Below the pieces are notes generated by a model. That model made no database searches and was not told where the DNA came from. It was given only the letters and a program-made list of their open reading frames with translations. The translations under genes and the position numbers were made by a program. DNA of 45,192 bases from Kineosporia sp. A_224 (GTDB lineage Bacteria; Actinomycetota; Actinomycetes; Actinomycetales; Kineosporiaceae). The stretch is from assembly GCF_002198655.1 (NCBI RefSeq), contig NZ_MWLN01000172.1, forward strand, positions 1 through 45,192, given 5' to 3'. Below, one piece after another: positions 7,746-15,558 of this stretch. Position 1 is the first letter of the stretch, and each line of letters starts with the position of its first letter.

Positions 7746-8573
7746 GTGTCCGAACGCAGTTCGGCGCGTCACCGCGCGCCTGCCCGTCCGCTCACCCCGT
7801 TCGACAGTCTCACCGACACCCTGACCGGCCAGCTCAGCGCGGTCGGCGACCAGCTCGGGTCCGTCGGTCGCAGCGGTGCCGTCCTCGCCGTCTCCACCGG
7901 TCTCGTCGCCACGATGGGCATGCCCGCGAGCGCCGTCACGAAGACCGCTCCGGAGAACGGCGTCTCCCTGTCCCGCCCGTCGGTCGTCACCGCGGCCGCC
8001 GTGGCGCTGCCCGCCTCGGTCGTCAGCGGGGCCGCGGTCACCGCGCCGAGCACCGCGAACGTCTCGTTCGAGCGCAGCACCCTCACCGTGAAGAAGGCCG
8101 CGCCCAAGCCCAAGGCACGCGTCGTCGAGCGGGCCTCCCGGTCGGCCGTCCGGGCGGCCGCACCGGTCAGGAAGACCTCCGCGGTGAAGTCCTCGACGAA
8201 GAAGGCGAGCTCGCCGGGCCGCTCGGTCGACACCAGCTCGATCGTGTCGATCGCGCGCAGCCTGCTCGGCATCCCGTACGTCTACGGCGGTACGACGACC
8301 GCCGGCTTCGACTGCTCCGGCTTCTCGAAGTACGTCTACGGCAAGGCCGGCATCAGCCTGCCGCGCACGTCCGGCGCCCAGTACGCGGCGGTGACGCACC
8401 TCAGCCGCAGCCAGGCCCGCCCCGGCGACCTGGTGTTCATCTTCTCGGGCGGCCGCGTGACCCACGTCGGGATCTTCACCGGCGGCAACCGGATGATCGA
8501 CTCCCCGCGCTCCGGCAAGTCGACGCAGGAGCGCGAGATCTGGTCGAGCAACATCGCGTTCGGGCGCCCCTGA
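7746..8573 (+). CDS. Secreted NlpC/P60 peptidoglycan hydrolase
   Basis: 275 aa. A basic N-terminus and hydrophobic segment (about 43-63, SGAVLAVSTGLVATMGMPAS) act as signal sequence; a Lys/Ser/Ala-rich linker (about 110-160) precedes the catalytic domain (about 162-275). The nucleophile lies in TAGFDCSGF (Cys190) and the general base in VTHVGIF (His240); the third position is Asp252 in RMIDSPRSG where enterobacterial Spr has His. It probably cuts D-Glu/mDAP-type stem peptides during growth or division. The GTG start at 7746 follows GGAGAGG. Expression is governed by the upstream c-di-AMP riboswitch. No RPF, SH3 or LysM domain is visible. Confidence 0.93.
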   Translation: MSERSSARHRAPARPLTPFDSLTDTLTGQLSAVGDQLGSVGRSGAVLAVSTGLVATMGMPASAVTKTAPENGVSLSRPSVVTAAAVALPASVVSGAAVTAPSTANVSFERSTLTVKKAAPKPKARVVERASRSAVRAAAPVRKTSAVKSSTKKASSPGRSVDTSSIVSIARSLLGIPYVYGGTTTAGFDCSGFSKYVYGKAGISLPRTSGAQYAAVTHLSRSQARPGDLVFIFSGGRVTHVGIFTGGNRMIDSPRSGKSTQEREIWSSNIAFGRP

Positions 8574-8707
8574 CCCGGACGCACCACCCGCTCCACACGC
8601 ACCACGCACCACGTCTGCGGACCGCCCCTCGCGGGTGGTCCGACGGCGGTCCTGCCCGGTTCGGTCCGTACGCCCCACGGCCCGACGCCCCCACGGGTGG
8701 ACCGCTC

Positions 8708-8745
8708 CCGACGGCCCGGCCGGCGCCCCCCGGCCGGGCCGTCGG
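8708..8745 (+). terminator. Strong hairpin terminator after the NlpC/P60 gene
   Basis: 16-bp perfect stem 8708-8723 with 8730-8745 and a CGCCCC loop. No U-tract follows, as is common in high-GC actinobacteria. It lies 135 nt after the stop codon; the 8574-8707 spacer holds no ORF or other hairpin of this strength. Confidence 0.7.
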
Positions 8746-8873
8746 CATGTCCGGGCGGTCCCCGTCACAGGGTCGTAACCAAAGTCTCACCGCCTAAACC
8801 ATGTGCTGCACCCCCTGCCGTTCTCTACTCTTCGGACCAGAGGCACTCGATGAGACCGGTTCCAGGAGGGCTC

Positions 8874-9038
8874 GTGCACGACGCGGTACGAAGCGCGGCC
8901 GCCGCACTTTCCAGTGCGGTGCGGCCATACGCCGCTGCGTGCGTTCGAGGCGTCGTCCCGTCAGGGGCGGCGCCTTCTGTCGTCCTGGGTCCGGTCCGTC
9001 GCTCGGGTACCTCCGGTGGGCTCGCCCCACCGCCGTAG
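8874..9038 (+). CDS. Possible 54-residue leader ORF upstream of the HNH gene
   Basis: The 8746-9092 gap has no long gene. A GTG at 8874 lies 4 nt after AGGAGG (8864-8869), and the frame runs to TAG at 9036-9038. The product is small, with Ala and Val dominating, one Cys, and a Ser/Gly/Pro tail. Third-position GC is lower than in the surrounding genes, and the DNA can fold into hairpins (around 8908-8935, CCGCAC/GTGCGG arms, and 9016-9032, GGTGGG/CCCACC arms), so it may be a structured leader and not a coding sequence. TACTCT at 8826-8831 is a possible -10 element. Neither reading is proven. Confidence 0.3.
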   Translation: MHDAVRSAAAALSSAVRPYAAACVRGVVPSGAAPSVVLGPVRRSGTSGGLAPPP

Positions 9039-9092
9039 TGCGTCCTGACGCCACCAGCCAGGTGACGTCGACGAAGGAAGGGAGGTGACGGC

Positions 9093-9587
9093 ATGCGGAC
9101 CCTGGTGCTCAACGCGGGGTACGAGCCACTCGCCGTCGTGTCGTTCCGTCGGGCCATCGTCCTGGTGCTCGCGGGCAAGGCCACCGTCGTCGCGGACGGC
9201 GGGTCCCCCGTCGTCGGGGGGACGATGACCCTGCCCCGGCCGTCCGTCATCCTCCTCGGCCGCTACGTGCGCGCACCGCACGGCCGGGCCGTCCCCGTGA
9301 GCCGTCGGGGCGTCCTGCGGCGGGACGCGCACCGCTGCGCGTACTGCGGCGGGCACGCGTCGACCGTCGACCACGTGCTGCCGCGCAGCCGGGGCGGCGC
9401 CGACTCGTGGGAGAACCTCGTCGCGTGCTGCGTGCGCTGCAACAACCTCAAGGGCAACCGCACCCCGGAGGAGAAGGGCTGGACGCTGCGCGTCCACCCG
9501 TACGTGCCGCGCGGCCCGGCCTGGGTCGTCCGCGGGGCCGACGTGCGGGACCCGCTCTGGGAGGCCTACCTCGGCGAGGCCGCGTAG
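9093..9587 (+). CDS. HNH endonuclease family protein
   Basis: 164 aa. The N-terminal half (MRTLVLNAGYEPLAVVSFRR) is typical of a small HNH family found near-universally in actinobacteria. The C-terminal half has the zinc and catalytic motif: RCAYCGGHASTVDHVLPRS, then NLVACCVRCNNLKGNRTPEE, with two CxxC pairs, the DH pair and two Asn residues. The ATG at 9093 follows GGAGG by 7 nt. It is not next to any methyltransferase or toxin partner, so it is unlikely to be a restriction enzyme; a role in DNA processing or repair is inferred from the fold only. Confidence 0.9.
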   Translation: MRTLVLNAGYEPLAVVSFRRAIVLVLAGKATVVADGGSPVVGGTMTLPRPSVILLGRYVRAPHGRAVPVSRRGVLRRDAHRCAYCGGHASTVDHVLPRSRGGADSWENLVACCVRCNNLKGNRTPEEKGWTLRVHPYVPRGPAWVVRGADVRDPLWEAYLGEAA

Positions 9588-9619
9588 GCCCGGCGAGGTC
9601 AGCCCCTCGTGCCGTGCCC

Positions 9620-9653
9620 GGCGCCGTCCGCCCGCTCAGGGCCGGACGGCGCC
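9620..9653. terminator. Bidirectional terminator between convergent genes
   Basis: 11-bp inverted repeat GGCGCCGTCCG (9620-9630) and CGGACGGCGCC (9643-9653). The loop contains the stop codon of the minus-strand dehydratase gene, so the hairpin uses its last codons and can serve both genes. Confidence 0.55.
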
Positions 9654-10715
9654 GAGCACGTGCGCGTACTTCTCCCGGGTGATGTTGCGCCCGGTGAGCA
9701 GGATGACGAGCGGGTTGCCGTCGATGACGCCCTCGAGCGCGTGCGCGGGGACCTTGCCGGCGAGCAGCGCCGCGAGGCCGACCGCCGCCGAGCCCTCGAC
9801 GACGAGCCCGTGCGCGGAGAACAGCCAGCGCATCGCGGCGACGATCTCGTCCTCGGTGACCCCGGCCAGGGTGGTGTCGGTGCCGATGAGCCACGGCGTG
9901 ACCGCGCCCGGCTCGAGGTTGCCGGCGAGGCCGTCGGCGAGCGTGTCGTCGACCTGGACCGGGTCGATGACCCCGGCCTGCAACGCCGCCGCGACCGGGC
10001 TCGACGCGCTCGCCTCGACGCCGACGAGCCGCACCGGGCGCCGGGCCCGCTCCCGGCCCCACAGGGCCAGCCCGGCGGCGAGCCCGCCGCCGCCGACCGG
10101 GGTGACGAGGGTGAGCGGTGCCCGGTTCGCCGACGGCCCGGACGTCGCCGCCGCGGCCGCGCCGTCCGCCGTCCCCGCGTCCCCGGCGAGCTGGGCGTCC
10201 AGCTCGAAGCCGATCGACGCCTGGCCGGCGATGACGTCCGGGTCGTTGTACGCCGACACGAACCGGCGGCCGTGCCCGCGGGCCAGCCACAGCGCGTGCG
10301 CCTCCGCCTCGTCGTAGCTGTCGCCCTGCTGGACGAGCTCGACGGGGAACTTCTGCAGCGCCGCGACCTTGGCCGGCGACGCCGACCGGGAGACGACGAC
10401 CGTGGCGTCCGCGCCGGTGACGCCGGCCGCCCAGGCCGTGCCGAGGCCGTGGTTGCCCGCGCTCGCGGTCACCGCCCGCTCGCCCTCGGGCAGCCGGCTC
10501 AGTGCCGACAGCGCCCCGCGGACCTTGAACGAGCCGGTCGGCTGCATCGTCTCGAGCTTGAGCAGCACCGGCACCGCGCCGAGCCGCGGCACGTGGACCG
10601 TGGTCGGCAGCAGGGGCGTCGGGGTGAGCCGGCGGCGGAGCACGGCCCAGGCGGCGTCGAGGTCGAGGGCCGTCGGCACGCGGACGGAGCGGACGGCGTC
10701 CGAGGTCTGGCTCAC
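9636..10715 (-). CDS. Threonine/serine dehydratase-like PLP enzyme
   Basis: 359 aa from the GTG at 10715. Fold-type II PLP motifs are complete: Schiff-base lysine in PTGSFKVRGA (Lys64), SAGNHG at 85-90, and the phosphate-binding loop VGGGGLAAG. The enzyme family removes water and ammonia from threonine or serine to give 2-oxobutanoate or pyruvate; there is no C-terminal ACT domain, so this is the short, non-allosteric type. Ala/Gly-rich sequence around 190-205 appears to be a loop insertion. A longer start at 10772 would overlap the divergent DsbA start and adds no homology. No ribosome site is evident. Confidence 0.88.
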   Translation of the reverse strand: MSQTSDAVRSVRVPTALDLDAAWAVLRRRLTPTPLLPTTVHVPRLGAVPVLLKLETMQPTGSFKVRGALSALSRLPEGERAVTASAGNHGLGTAWAAGVTGADATVVVSRSASPAKVAALQKFPVELVQQGDSYDEAEAHALWLARGHGRRFVSAYNDPDVIAGQASIGFELDAQLAGDAGTADGAAAAATSGPSANRAPLTLVTPVGGGGLAAGLALWGRERARRPVRLVGVEASASSPVAAALQAGVIDPVQVDDTLADGLAGNLEPGAVTPWLIGTDTTLAGVTEDEIVAAMRWLFSAHGLVVEGSAAVGLAALLAGKVPAHALEGVIDGNPLVILLTGRNITREKYAHVLGAVRP

Positions 10716-10770
10716 GGTGCGTGAGTCTGGCACGGGGAATCGGTGATCGGTCGGCCGGGTTGTCGCCATC

Positions 10771-11541
10771 ATGGAGTCCGTGAATCCTCAACCGTCCGCG
10801 CAGGCCCCGATGCGCGTCGAGATCTGGTCCGACGTCGTGTGCCCGTGGTGCTACATCGGCAAGCGCCGCTTCGAGTCCGCGCTCGCCGCGTTCCCGGAGG
10901 CCGACCGGGTCGAGGTCGTCTGGCGCTCCTTCCAGCTCGACCCGACGGCACCGGCGCACGACCCCGGTCGCCCCGCCCCGCGGGTCGCCGAGTACCTCGG
11001 CGCCAAGTACGGCGGCGGCACCGCGCAGGCCGAGCAGATGATGGCCCAGGTCGACGCCGTCGCAGCGGGCGAGGGGCTGCACTACGACCAGAGCGAGTCC
11101 CGGTTCACGAACACGCTCGACGCGCACCGGCTGATCCACGCGGCCCTCGAGCACGGCGGGCCCGCGCTCCAGGGTGCGGTCAAGGAGCGCCTGCTCGCGG
11201 CGTACTTCACGCAGAAGGAGGACGTCGGCGACCCGGCGACCCTCGTGCGGCTCGCCGCGGAGGCGGGCCTGCCGGAGGACCTCGCCCGTGAGGTGCTCGC
11301 CTCCGACGCCCACCGCGACGCCGTCCGCGCCGACCAGGCGCAGGCCCAGGCGTTCGGCGCGAACGGCGTCCCGTTCTTCGTGCTCGACCGCAAGTACGGC
11401 GTCTCCGGCGCCCAGCCGGCCGAGGTCTTCGCGGACGTCCTCGCCAAGGCCTGGGCCGACCACGCCCCGGTGACGATCCTCGCGGGGGCCGTCGGCACGG
11501 CCGGCGCGCAGGGCGAGGTGTGCGGACCGGACGGCTGCTGA
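10771..11541 (+). CDS. FrnE-like DsbA-family oxidoreductase with second CX4C motif
   Basis: 256 aa. The thioredoxin-fold motif CPWCYIGKRRFE (Cys24, Cys27) and the helical insertion typical of FrnE/2-hydroxychromene-carboxylate isomerase-like proteins are followed by GVPFFVLDRKYGVSGAQP, the cis-Pro loop. There is no signal peptide, so it acts in the cytosol. The chain ends in CGPDGC (Cys251, Cys256), a CX4C pair at the C-terminus. Deinococcus radiodurans FrnE, linked to oxidative-stress tolerance, has the same arrangement of CXXC plus C-terminal CX4C. The start at 10771 lacks a clear ribosome site; Met14 is an alternative start. Confidence 0.9.
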   Translation: MESVNPQPSAQAPMRVEIWSDVVCPWCYIGKRRFESALAAFPEADRVEVVWRSFQLDPTAPAHDPGRPAPRVAEYLGAKYGGGTAQAEQMMAQVDAVAAGEGLHYDQSESRFTNTLDAHRLIHAALEHGGPALQGAVKERLLAAYFTQKEDVGDPATLVRLAAEAGLPEDLAREVLASDAHRDAVRADQAQAQAFGANGVPFFVLDRKYGVSGAQPAEVFADVLAKAWADHAPVTILAGAVGTAGAQGEVCGPDGC

Positions 11542-11580
11542 CCCGCTGACGGCGCGGGCCGGGTCCGGCAGGCTGGGCGG

Positions 11581-13542
11581 ATGAGCACCCCGGAACGCCC
11601 GAGCCTGCCGACGACCCGCCCCGAGCTCGCCGGCGACCTCGGCATGGTCGCCAGCACGCACTGGCTGGCCTCCCAGGTCGGGATGTCCGTCCTGGAACGC
11701 GGCGGCAACGCCGCGGACGCCGCCGTGGCGGCGGGGTTCGTCCTCCAGGTCGTCGAGCCGCACCTCAACGGCCCGGGCGGCGAGGTGCCGATCCTCGTCG
11801 CGACCCCGGACGGGACCGCCGAGTCGATCTGCGGCCAGGGCACCGCCCCGGCCGCGGCGACGCCCGAGGTGTTCGCCGGGCTCGGGCTCGACGCCGTCCC
11901 CGGCACCGGCCTGCTCGCGGCGACCGTGCCGGGCGCGTTCGGCGCCTGGACGGTGCTGCTCGAGCGGCACGGCACCTGGGGGCTGCGCGCCGTCCTCGAG
12001 CCGGCCATCGGCTACGCGCGGGACGGCGCGCCCGTGCTGCCCCGGGTGGCCGAGATCGTCGCGGCGATGGCGGGCGTCTTCACCGACGACTGGCCGACGT
12101 CCGCCGCGCTCTACCTGCCGGGCGGCCGCGCCCCGGAGCCGTGGGCCCGGCTGCGGATGACGGTCCTCGCGGACGTCTACGAGCGCGTGCTCGCGGAGGC
12201 CGAGGCGGCCGGGGCCGACCGGGCCGCCCAGCTCGCCGCGGCCCGGGACGCCTGGTATCGCGGGTTCGTCGCCGAGGCGGTCGACGACTTCGCCGCGACG
12301 ACGGCCTGGAAGGACTCCTCGGGCCGGGTGCACGGCGGCCTGCTGCGCGCCGACGACCTCGCCGGCTGGCAGCCGGGCGTCGAGGAGCCGGCCCGGTTCG
12401 CGTGCGGTCCCGGCGACGCCGTCGAGGTGCTCAAGCCGGGCCTGTGGTCGCAGGGCCCGGTCCACCTCCAGCAGCTCGCCCTGCTGCGCGCGCTGGGGGC
12501 CGACGAGGACCCGCTCGACCTCGACGACCCGCAGTGGGTCCACACGCTCACCGAGGTCGCCAAGCTCGCCTTCGCCGACCGCGAGGCCTGGTACGGCGAC
12601 GGTGCCGGGCCCGAGGACGCCGCCGGCGGCCCCCGGGCCACGGCGCTGCTCGCCGACCTGCTGTCGCACGCGTACAACGCCGGGCGGGCCGCGCTCGTCT
12701 CGCGGGCGACCGCTGACCCGCGGCTGCGTCCGGGCGCCCCGGGCGGTCGGACGCCCGTGCTCCCGCCGCTCGCCGACTTCGACACCGGCGGCGTCCCGCG
12801 GCACCCGGACGGCCCTCCCGGCGCGCCGGACGCCGTGGCAGGGGCGGACGACGACCTCGACGGTCTCGCCCTGCCGCGCGCCGCCGCACCCGGCGAGGGC
12901 GAGCCGACCGTCTCGGCCGCGCAGCGCCGGGCCGGCCGCGGCGACACCTGCCACCTCGACGTCGTCGACGCCCGCGGGCTCATGGTGTCGGCGACCCCCA
13001 GCGGCGCGTGGCTCATGTCCTCGCCCGTCGTCCCGGCCCTGGGCTTCCCGCTCGGGACGCGGGCCCAGATGTTCCGGCTCGCCCCCGGGCTGCCGTCGAG
13101 CCTGCGGCCCGGCGCCCGGCCCCGGACGACGCTCACGCCGTCCCTGGCCCTGCGGGACGGCCGGCCCTGGCTGGCCTACGGCACCCCCGGCGGCGACCAG
13201 CAGGACCAGTGGAGCCTGCTCCTGCTCCTGCGGGTGCTCGCCGGGCTGCGCCGCGGGGACGGCCTCGCGCTGCAGGCGGCGATCGACGCCCCGATGCTCC
13301 ACAGCGACCACATGCCGTCCTCGTTCGCGCCGCGCCGGGCGGTCCCGAACCGGCTCGTCGTCGAGGACCGGTGGCCGGCCGCCGTCCTGCACGACCTCGC
13401 GGCCCGCGGGCACGACGTCGAGACCGTCGACGGCTGGTCGCTCGGGCGGCTCAGCGCCGTCGCCGACGACCGGCCGTGGGGCGGCTGGCTGCGGGCCGCG
13501 GCGAACGCGCGCGGCGCGCAGGGCTACGCCGTCGGCCGGTAG
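11581..13542 (+). CDS. Gamma-glutamyltransferase family protein
   Basis: 653 aa. N-terminal GMVASTHWLASQVGMSVLER and GGNAADAAVAAGFVLQVVEP and the autoprocessing region GRGDTCHLDVVDARG define the N-terminal nucleophile fold; the Thr of DTCH is the expected self-cleavage and catalytic residue of the small subunit. Later motifs (TPSGAWLMSSPVVPALGFPL; RPRTTLTPSLALRDGRPWLA; GTPGGDQQDQW) match this family. No signal peptide is visible, so a cytosolic role in gamma-glutamyl compound turnover is more likely than a periplasmic one. An acidic/Pro/Gly-rich stretch (about 400-440) sits just before the cleavage point and may be a cleaved linker. Substrate is not determined: the family also contains acylases. 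Confidence 0.9.
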   Translation: MSTPERPSLPTTRPELAGDLGMVASTHWLASQVGMSVLERGGNAADAAVAAGFVLQVVEPHLNGPGGEVPILVATPDGTAESICGQGTAPAAATPEVFAGLGLDAVPGTGLLAATVPGAFGAWTVLLERHGTWGLRAVLEPAIGYARDGAPVLPRVAEIVAAMAGVFTDDWPTSAALYLPGGRAPEPWARLRMTVLADVYERVLAEAEAAGADRAAQLAAARDAWYRGFVAEAVDDFAATTAWKDSSGRVHGGLLRADDLAGWQPGVEEPARFACGPGDAVEVLKPGLWSQGPVHLQQLALLRALGADEDPLDLDDPQWVHTLTEVAKLAFADREAWYGDGAGPEDAAGGPRATALLADLLSHAYNAGRAALVSRATADPRLRPGAPGGRTPVLPPLADFDTGGVPRHPDGPPGAPDAVAGADDDLDGLALPRAAAPGEGEPTVSAAQRRAGRGDTCHLDVVDARGLMVSATPSGAWLMSSPVVPALGFPLGTRAQMFRLAPGLPSSLRPGARPRTTLTPSLALRDGRPWLAYGTPGGDQQDQWSLLLLLRVLAGLRRGDGLALQAAIDAPMLHSDHMPSSFAPRRAVPNRLVVEDRWPAAVLHDLAARGHDVETVDGWSLGRLSAVADDRPWGGWLRAAANARGAQGYAVGR

Positions 13543-13652
13543 CGCCTGCGTCGCAGCGGCTCTGTGCCCTACGTCCCAGCGCGCCCCCACGGCGCAGGAG
13601 CACCGTGGATCCCAGCGGCGCAGTCCCAGTCCCGCGCCGCGGGGAGGACCCG

Positions 13653-14153
13653 ATGTCCGAGAACGCGCCCGTCCGACCGGTCACGACCTCCATCGTCGTC
13701 GTCGGGGTCGACGACACCGAGAGCAGCCGCCGCGCCCTCGCCTGGGCCGCCCAGGAGGCGGTCCGCCGCGGCGCCACGCTCCAGGTCGTCACGGCCTGGA
13801 CGTGGGACGCCGCCGAGGGGGCGCCGCTCGCGGCGGTCGACCCCGGCACGCTCATGGAGATCGCCGAGGAGACCCAGAGCAAGGCCGTCAGCGAGGTCGT
13901 CGACGTGATGGCCGAGCCGCCCGTCGTCGCCCGTGAGGTGGTCCGCGCGACCGCCGCCGAGGCGCTCGTCGAGGCGTCCCGGCACGCCGACCTCGTCGTC
14001 GTCGGCACGCACGGCCGCGGCCCGGTCCGGTCGGCGTTGCTGGGTTCGGTGAGCCAGTCCGTCATCAAGCACTCCGAGTGCCCCGTCGTCGTCATGCCGC
14101 CGGTGCACGCCCACGAGAGCAGGTCCGAGGACGTCGCCCTGAGCCCGGGCTGA
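13653..14153 (+). CDS. Universal stress protein (UspA domain)
   Basis: 166 aa, one Usp domain. It begins with a beta strand SIVVVGVDDTESSRRALAWA and ends with the ATP-binding pattern G-x2-G-x9-GS in VVGTHGRGPVRSALLGS followed by CPVVVM. ATP-binding Usp proteins in actinobacteria are commonly induced by hypoxia or stationary phase. GGGGAGG lies about 6 nt before the ATG at 13653. It is a monocistronic unit ended by hairpins at 14154-14198 and 14290-14326. Confidence 0.93.
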   Translation: MSENAPVRPVTTSIVVVGVDDTESSRRALAWAAQEAVRRGATLQVVTAWTWDAAEGAPLAAVDPGTLMEIAEETQSKAVSEVVDVMAEPPVVAREVVRATAAEALVEASRHADLVVVGTHGRGPVRSALLGSVSQSVIKHSECPVVVMPPVHAHESRSEDVALSPG

Positions 14154-14198
14154 CCGGTCACTCGGACGGCCCCGGACGACATGAGCCGAGAGTGACCG
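14154..14198 (+). repeat. Inverted repeat after the universal stress gene
   Basis: CGGTCACTC (14155-14163) pairs with GAGTGACCG (14190-14198); the first copy starts right at the stop codon. A possible first-stage transcription stop; the loop of 26 nt is long for a terminator. Confidence 0.35.
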
Positions 14199-14289
14199 TG
14201 ACCTCCTCGTGACCTGCACCGATGGCGGAGCGGGTTGACTGAGAGTCACGGGACTTTGCAGTACGGCGACCATGTGGTTAAGTCACTGA

Positions 14290-14326
14290 CGCACCGGCGC
14301 TGCATGCGCCGGTGCGCCAGACTTTT
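14290..14326 (+). terminator. Rho-independent terminator with T-tail
   Basis: 11-bp perfect stem CGCACCGGCGC (14290-14300) with GCGCCGGTGCG (14306-14316), TGCAT loop, then CCAGACTTTT. The T-run is on the plus strand, so it stops transcripts coming from the stress-protein side before they enter the antisense mutarotase gene. Confidence 0.75.
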
Positions 14327-14360
14327 GGGGGCCGTTCGCGTCGACGGGCCGACCTGCCGG

Positions 14361-15254
14361 TCAGCCCTCCGCGACGAGGTGGAGCACACCCCGCCAGCGT
14401 TCCCCGGGGGCCAGCCGGACCGGGTCGAGCGCGGCGGGCTCGATGCACACGAAGCCGTTCTCGCCGCCGGGCGGGACGTCCGCCAGGGTGTGCGCCGGCC
14501 CGGGGTTCCACAGCACCCGGTCGCCGAAGCCCTCGGCCGTGACGGTGAGGCGGCCGTGGGCGGGGTCGTCGAGCACGACCGGCCCCTCGACGCCGCGGAC
14601 GGCGACGTCCCGGGGCCCGGCCGCGGGCAGCGGTCCCGCGGGGAGCGTCACGGCGGCGCCGCCGGCCGCGTTGTCCTCCGCGGACAGGCCGCCGAGCCCC
14701 TCGACCGTCGCCCGGCCGGCGTCGCTCACCGCGAGGTAGGCGTGCAGTGCGGCCATGAACGTCCAGTCGTCGTCCCCGGTGTTCTCGACCGCGAGCGACA
14801 GGTCGAGCGCGCGGCCGAACGCCTGGGCCGTGACCGTCACCCGGAGGCCGTGCGGCCAGATCGCCCGGGTGGCCGGGTCGTCCCCGACCTCGGCGACGAC
14901 CCGGGCGGCGGCGGTCCGGGCGAGCCCCGCGTCGAGCCGCCAGGCCCGGTCCCGCACGACGCCGTGGGCGGGCAGCGGGCCGCGTCGGGAGAACTGCGGG
15001 AAGCACACCGGGACGCCGCCCCGGATCGCCTCGCCGGGTCCGCACCGGGCCAGCGGGCTCGTCCAGAGCCGGTCCGGTCCGCCGCCCGCCGGGGTCCAGC
15101 CGAGCACCTGCCCGCCGTGGGCGCAGACGACGACCTGCGCCCCGTCCGTCGCGGTCCGGGTCACCCGGGCGCACGGGTCGGAGGGCGCTGCCGCTGCGGT
15201 CGGGGCCGTCGGCGCCGACGGCGCGGGGGAGTCTGGTGCGGTGGCCTCGTCCAT
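14361..15254 (-). CDS. D-hexose-6-phosphate mutarotase (aldose-1-epimerase family)
   Basis: 297 aa. The galactose-mutarotase fold is recognised from AHGGQVLGWTP, PLARCGPGEAIRGGVPVCFP and QFSRRGPLPAHGVVRDRAWR (the catalytic His region), FMAALHAYLAVSD (second conserved His) and ENGFVCIEPAA (catalytic Glu). Enzymes of the YeaD type interconvert alpha and beta anomers of glucose-6-phosphate. The ATG at 15254 is preferred; another Met four codons upstream is possible. An Ala/Pro/Thr-rich segment of about 25 residues precedes the fold. It lies downstream of the LacI regulator on the same strand but 304 bp away. Confidence 0.87.
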   Translation of the reverse strand: MDEATAPDSPAPSAPTAPTAAAAPSDPCARVTRTATDGAQVVVCAHGGQVLGWTPAGGGPDRLWTSPLARCGPGEAIRGGVPVCFPQFSRRGPLPAHGVVRDRAWRLDAGLARTAAARVVAEVGDDPATRAIWPHGLRVTVTAQAFGRALDLSLAVENTGDDDWTFMAALHAYLAVSDAGRATVEGLGGLSAEDNAAGGAAVTLPAGPLPAAGPRDVAVRGVEGPVVLDDPAHGRLTVTAEGFGDRVLWNPGPAHTLADVPPGGENGFVCIEPAALDPVRLAPGERWRGVLHLVAEG

Positions 15255-15558
15255 GCGGCCCAGCATGCCCGACGGGCGGGGCGCCGCGGCGTGCGCGGCC
15301 GTCCCCGCCCGGGGTCCGCCGCCGACGGGGGGCAGTGGCGGCGGAGCGCCGGTCCTTCGACGGGGCGGGCGAGGACCGGCGGGTCGGGCCGGCCCGCCGT
15401 CCCGTGAGGGGTCACGGGACGGGCCGCACCCGACTGTCAGAACCATAGCAAAACGGTCAGGACCTGCATGTCGACCGCCCATCGGCCCGCAGGTCGACCC
15501 GGAGGCCGACCCGCACGTCGGCAGGAACGGTGCGGGCGGCGCTGCCCGTCCGGCCGGG
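15255..15558 (-). other. 304-bp intergenic region with candidate mutarotase promoter
   Basis: No ORF is convincing here. TATGGT on the minus strand (15447-15442) lies in the only AT-rich patch and is a plausible -10 element; no good -35 pairs with it. The half nearest the LacI stop (15480-15540) has several GGTCGAC-like words but no symmetric LacI-type operator. I see no RNA gene. Confidence 0.4.

Noticed and set aside
9093-9587. HNH protein as part of a restriction or anti-phage system
   Set aside because: No methyltransferase, helicase or toxin-antitoxin partner next to it, and the family is a widespread housekeeping-like one.
10716-10772. Alternative start of the dehydratase at 10772
   Set aside because: It would overlap the divergent FrnE start codon and adds 19 residues without family similarity.
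13550-13590. DosR-like GTCCC half-site upstream of the universal stress gene
   Set aside because: Only one half-site, no symmetric partner.
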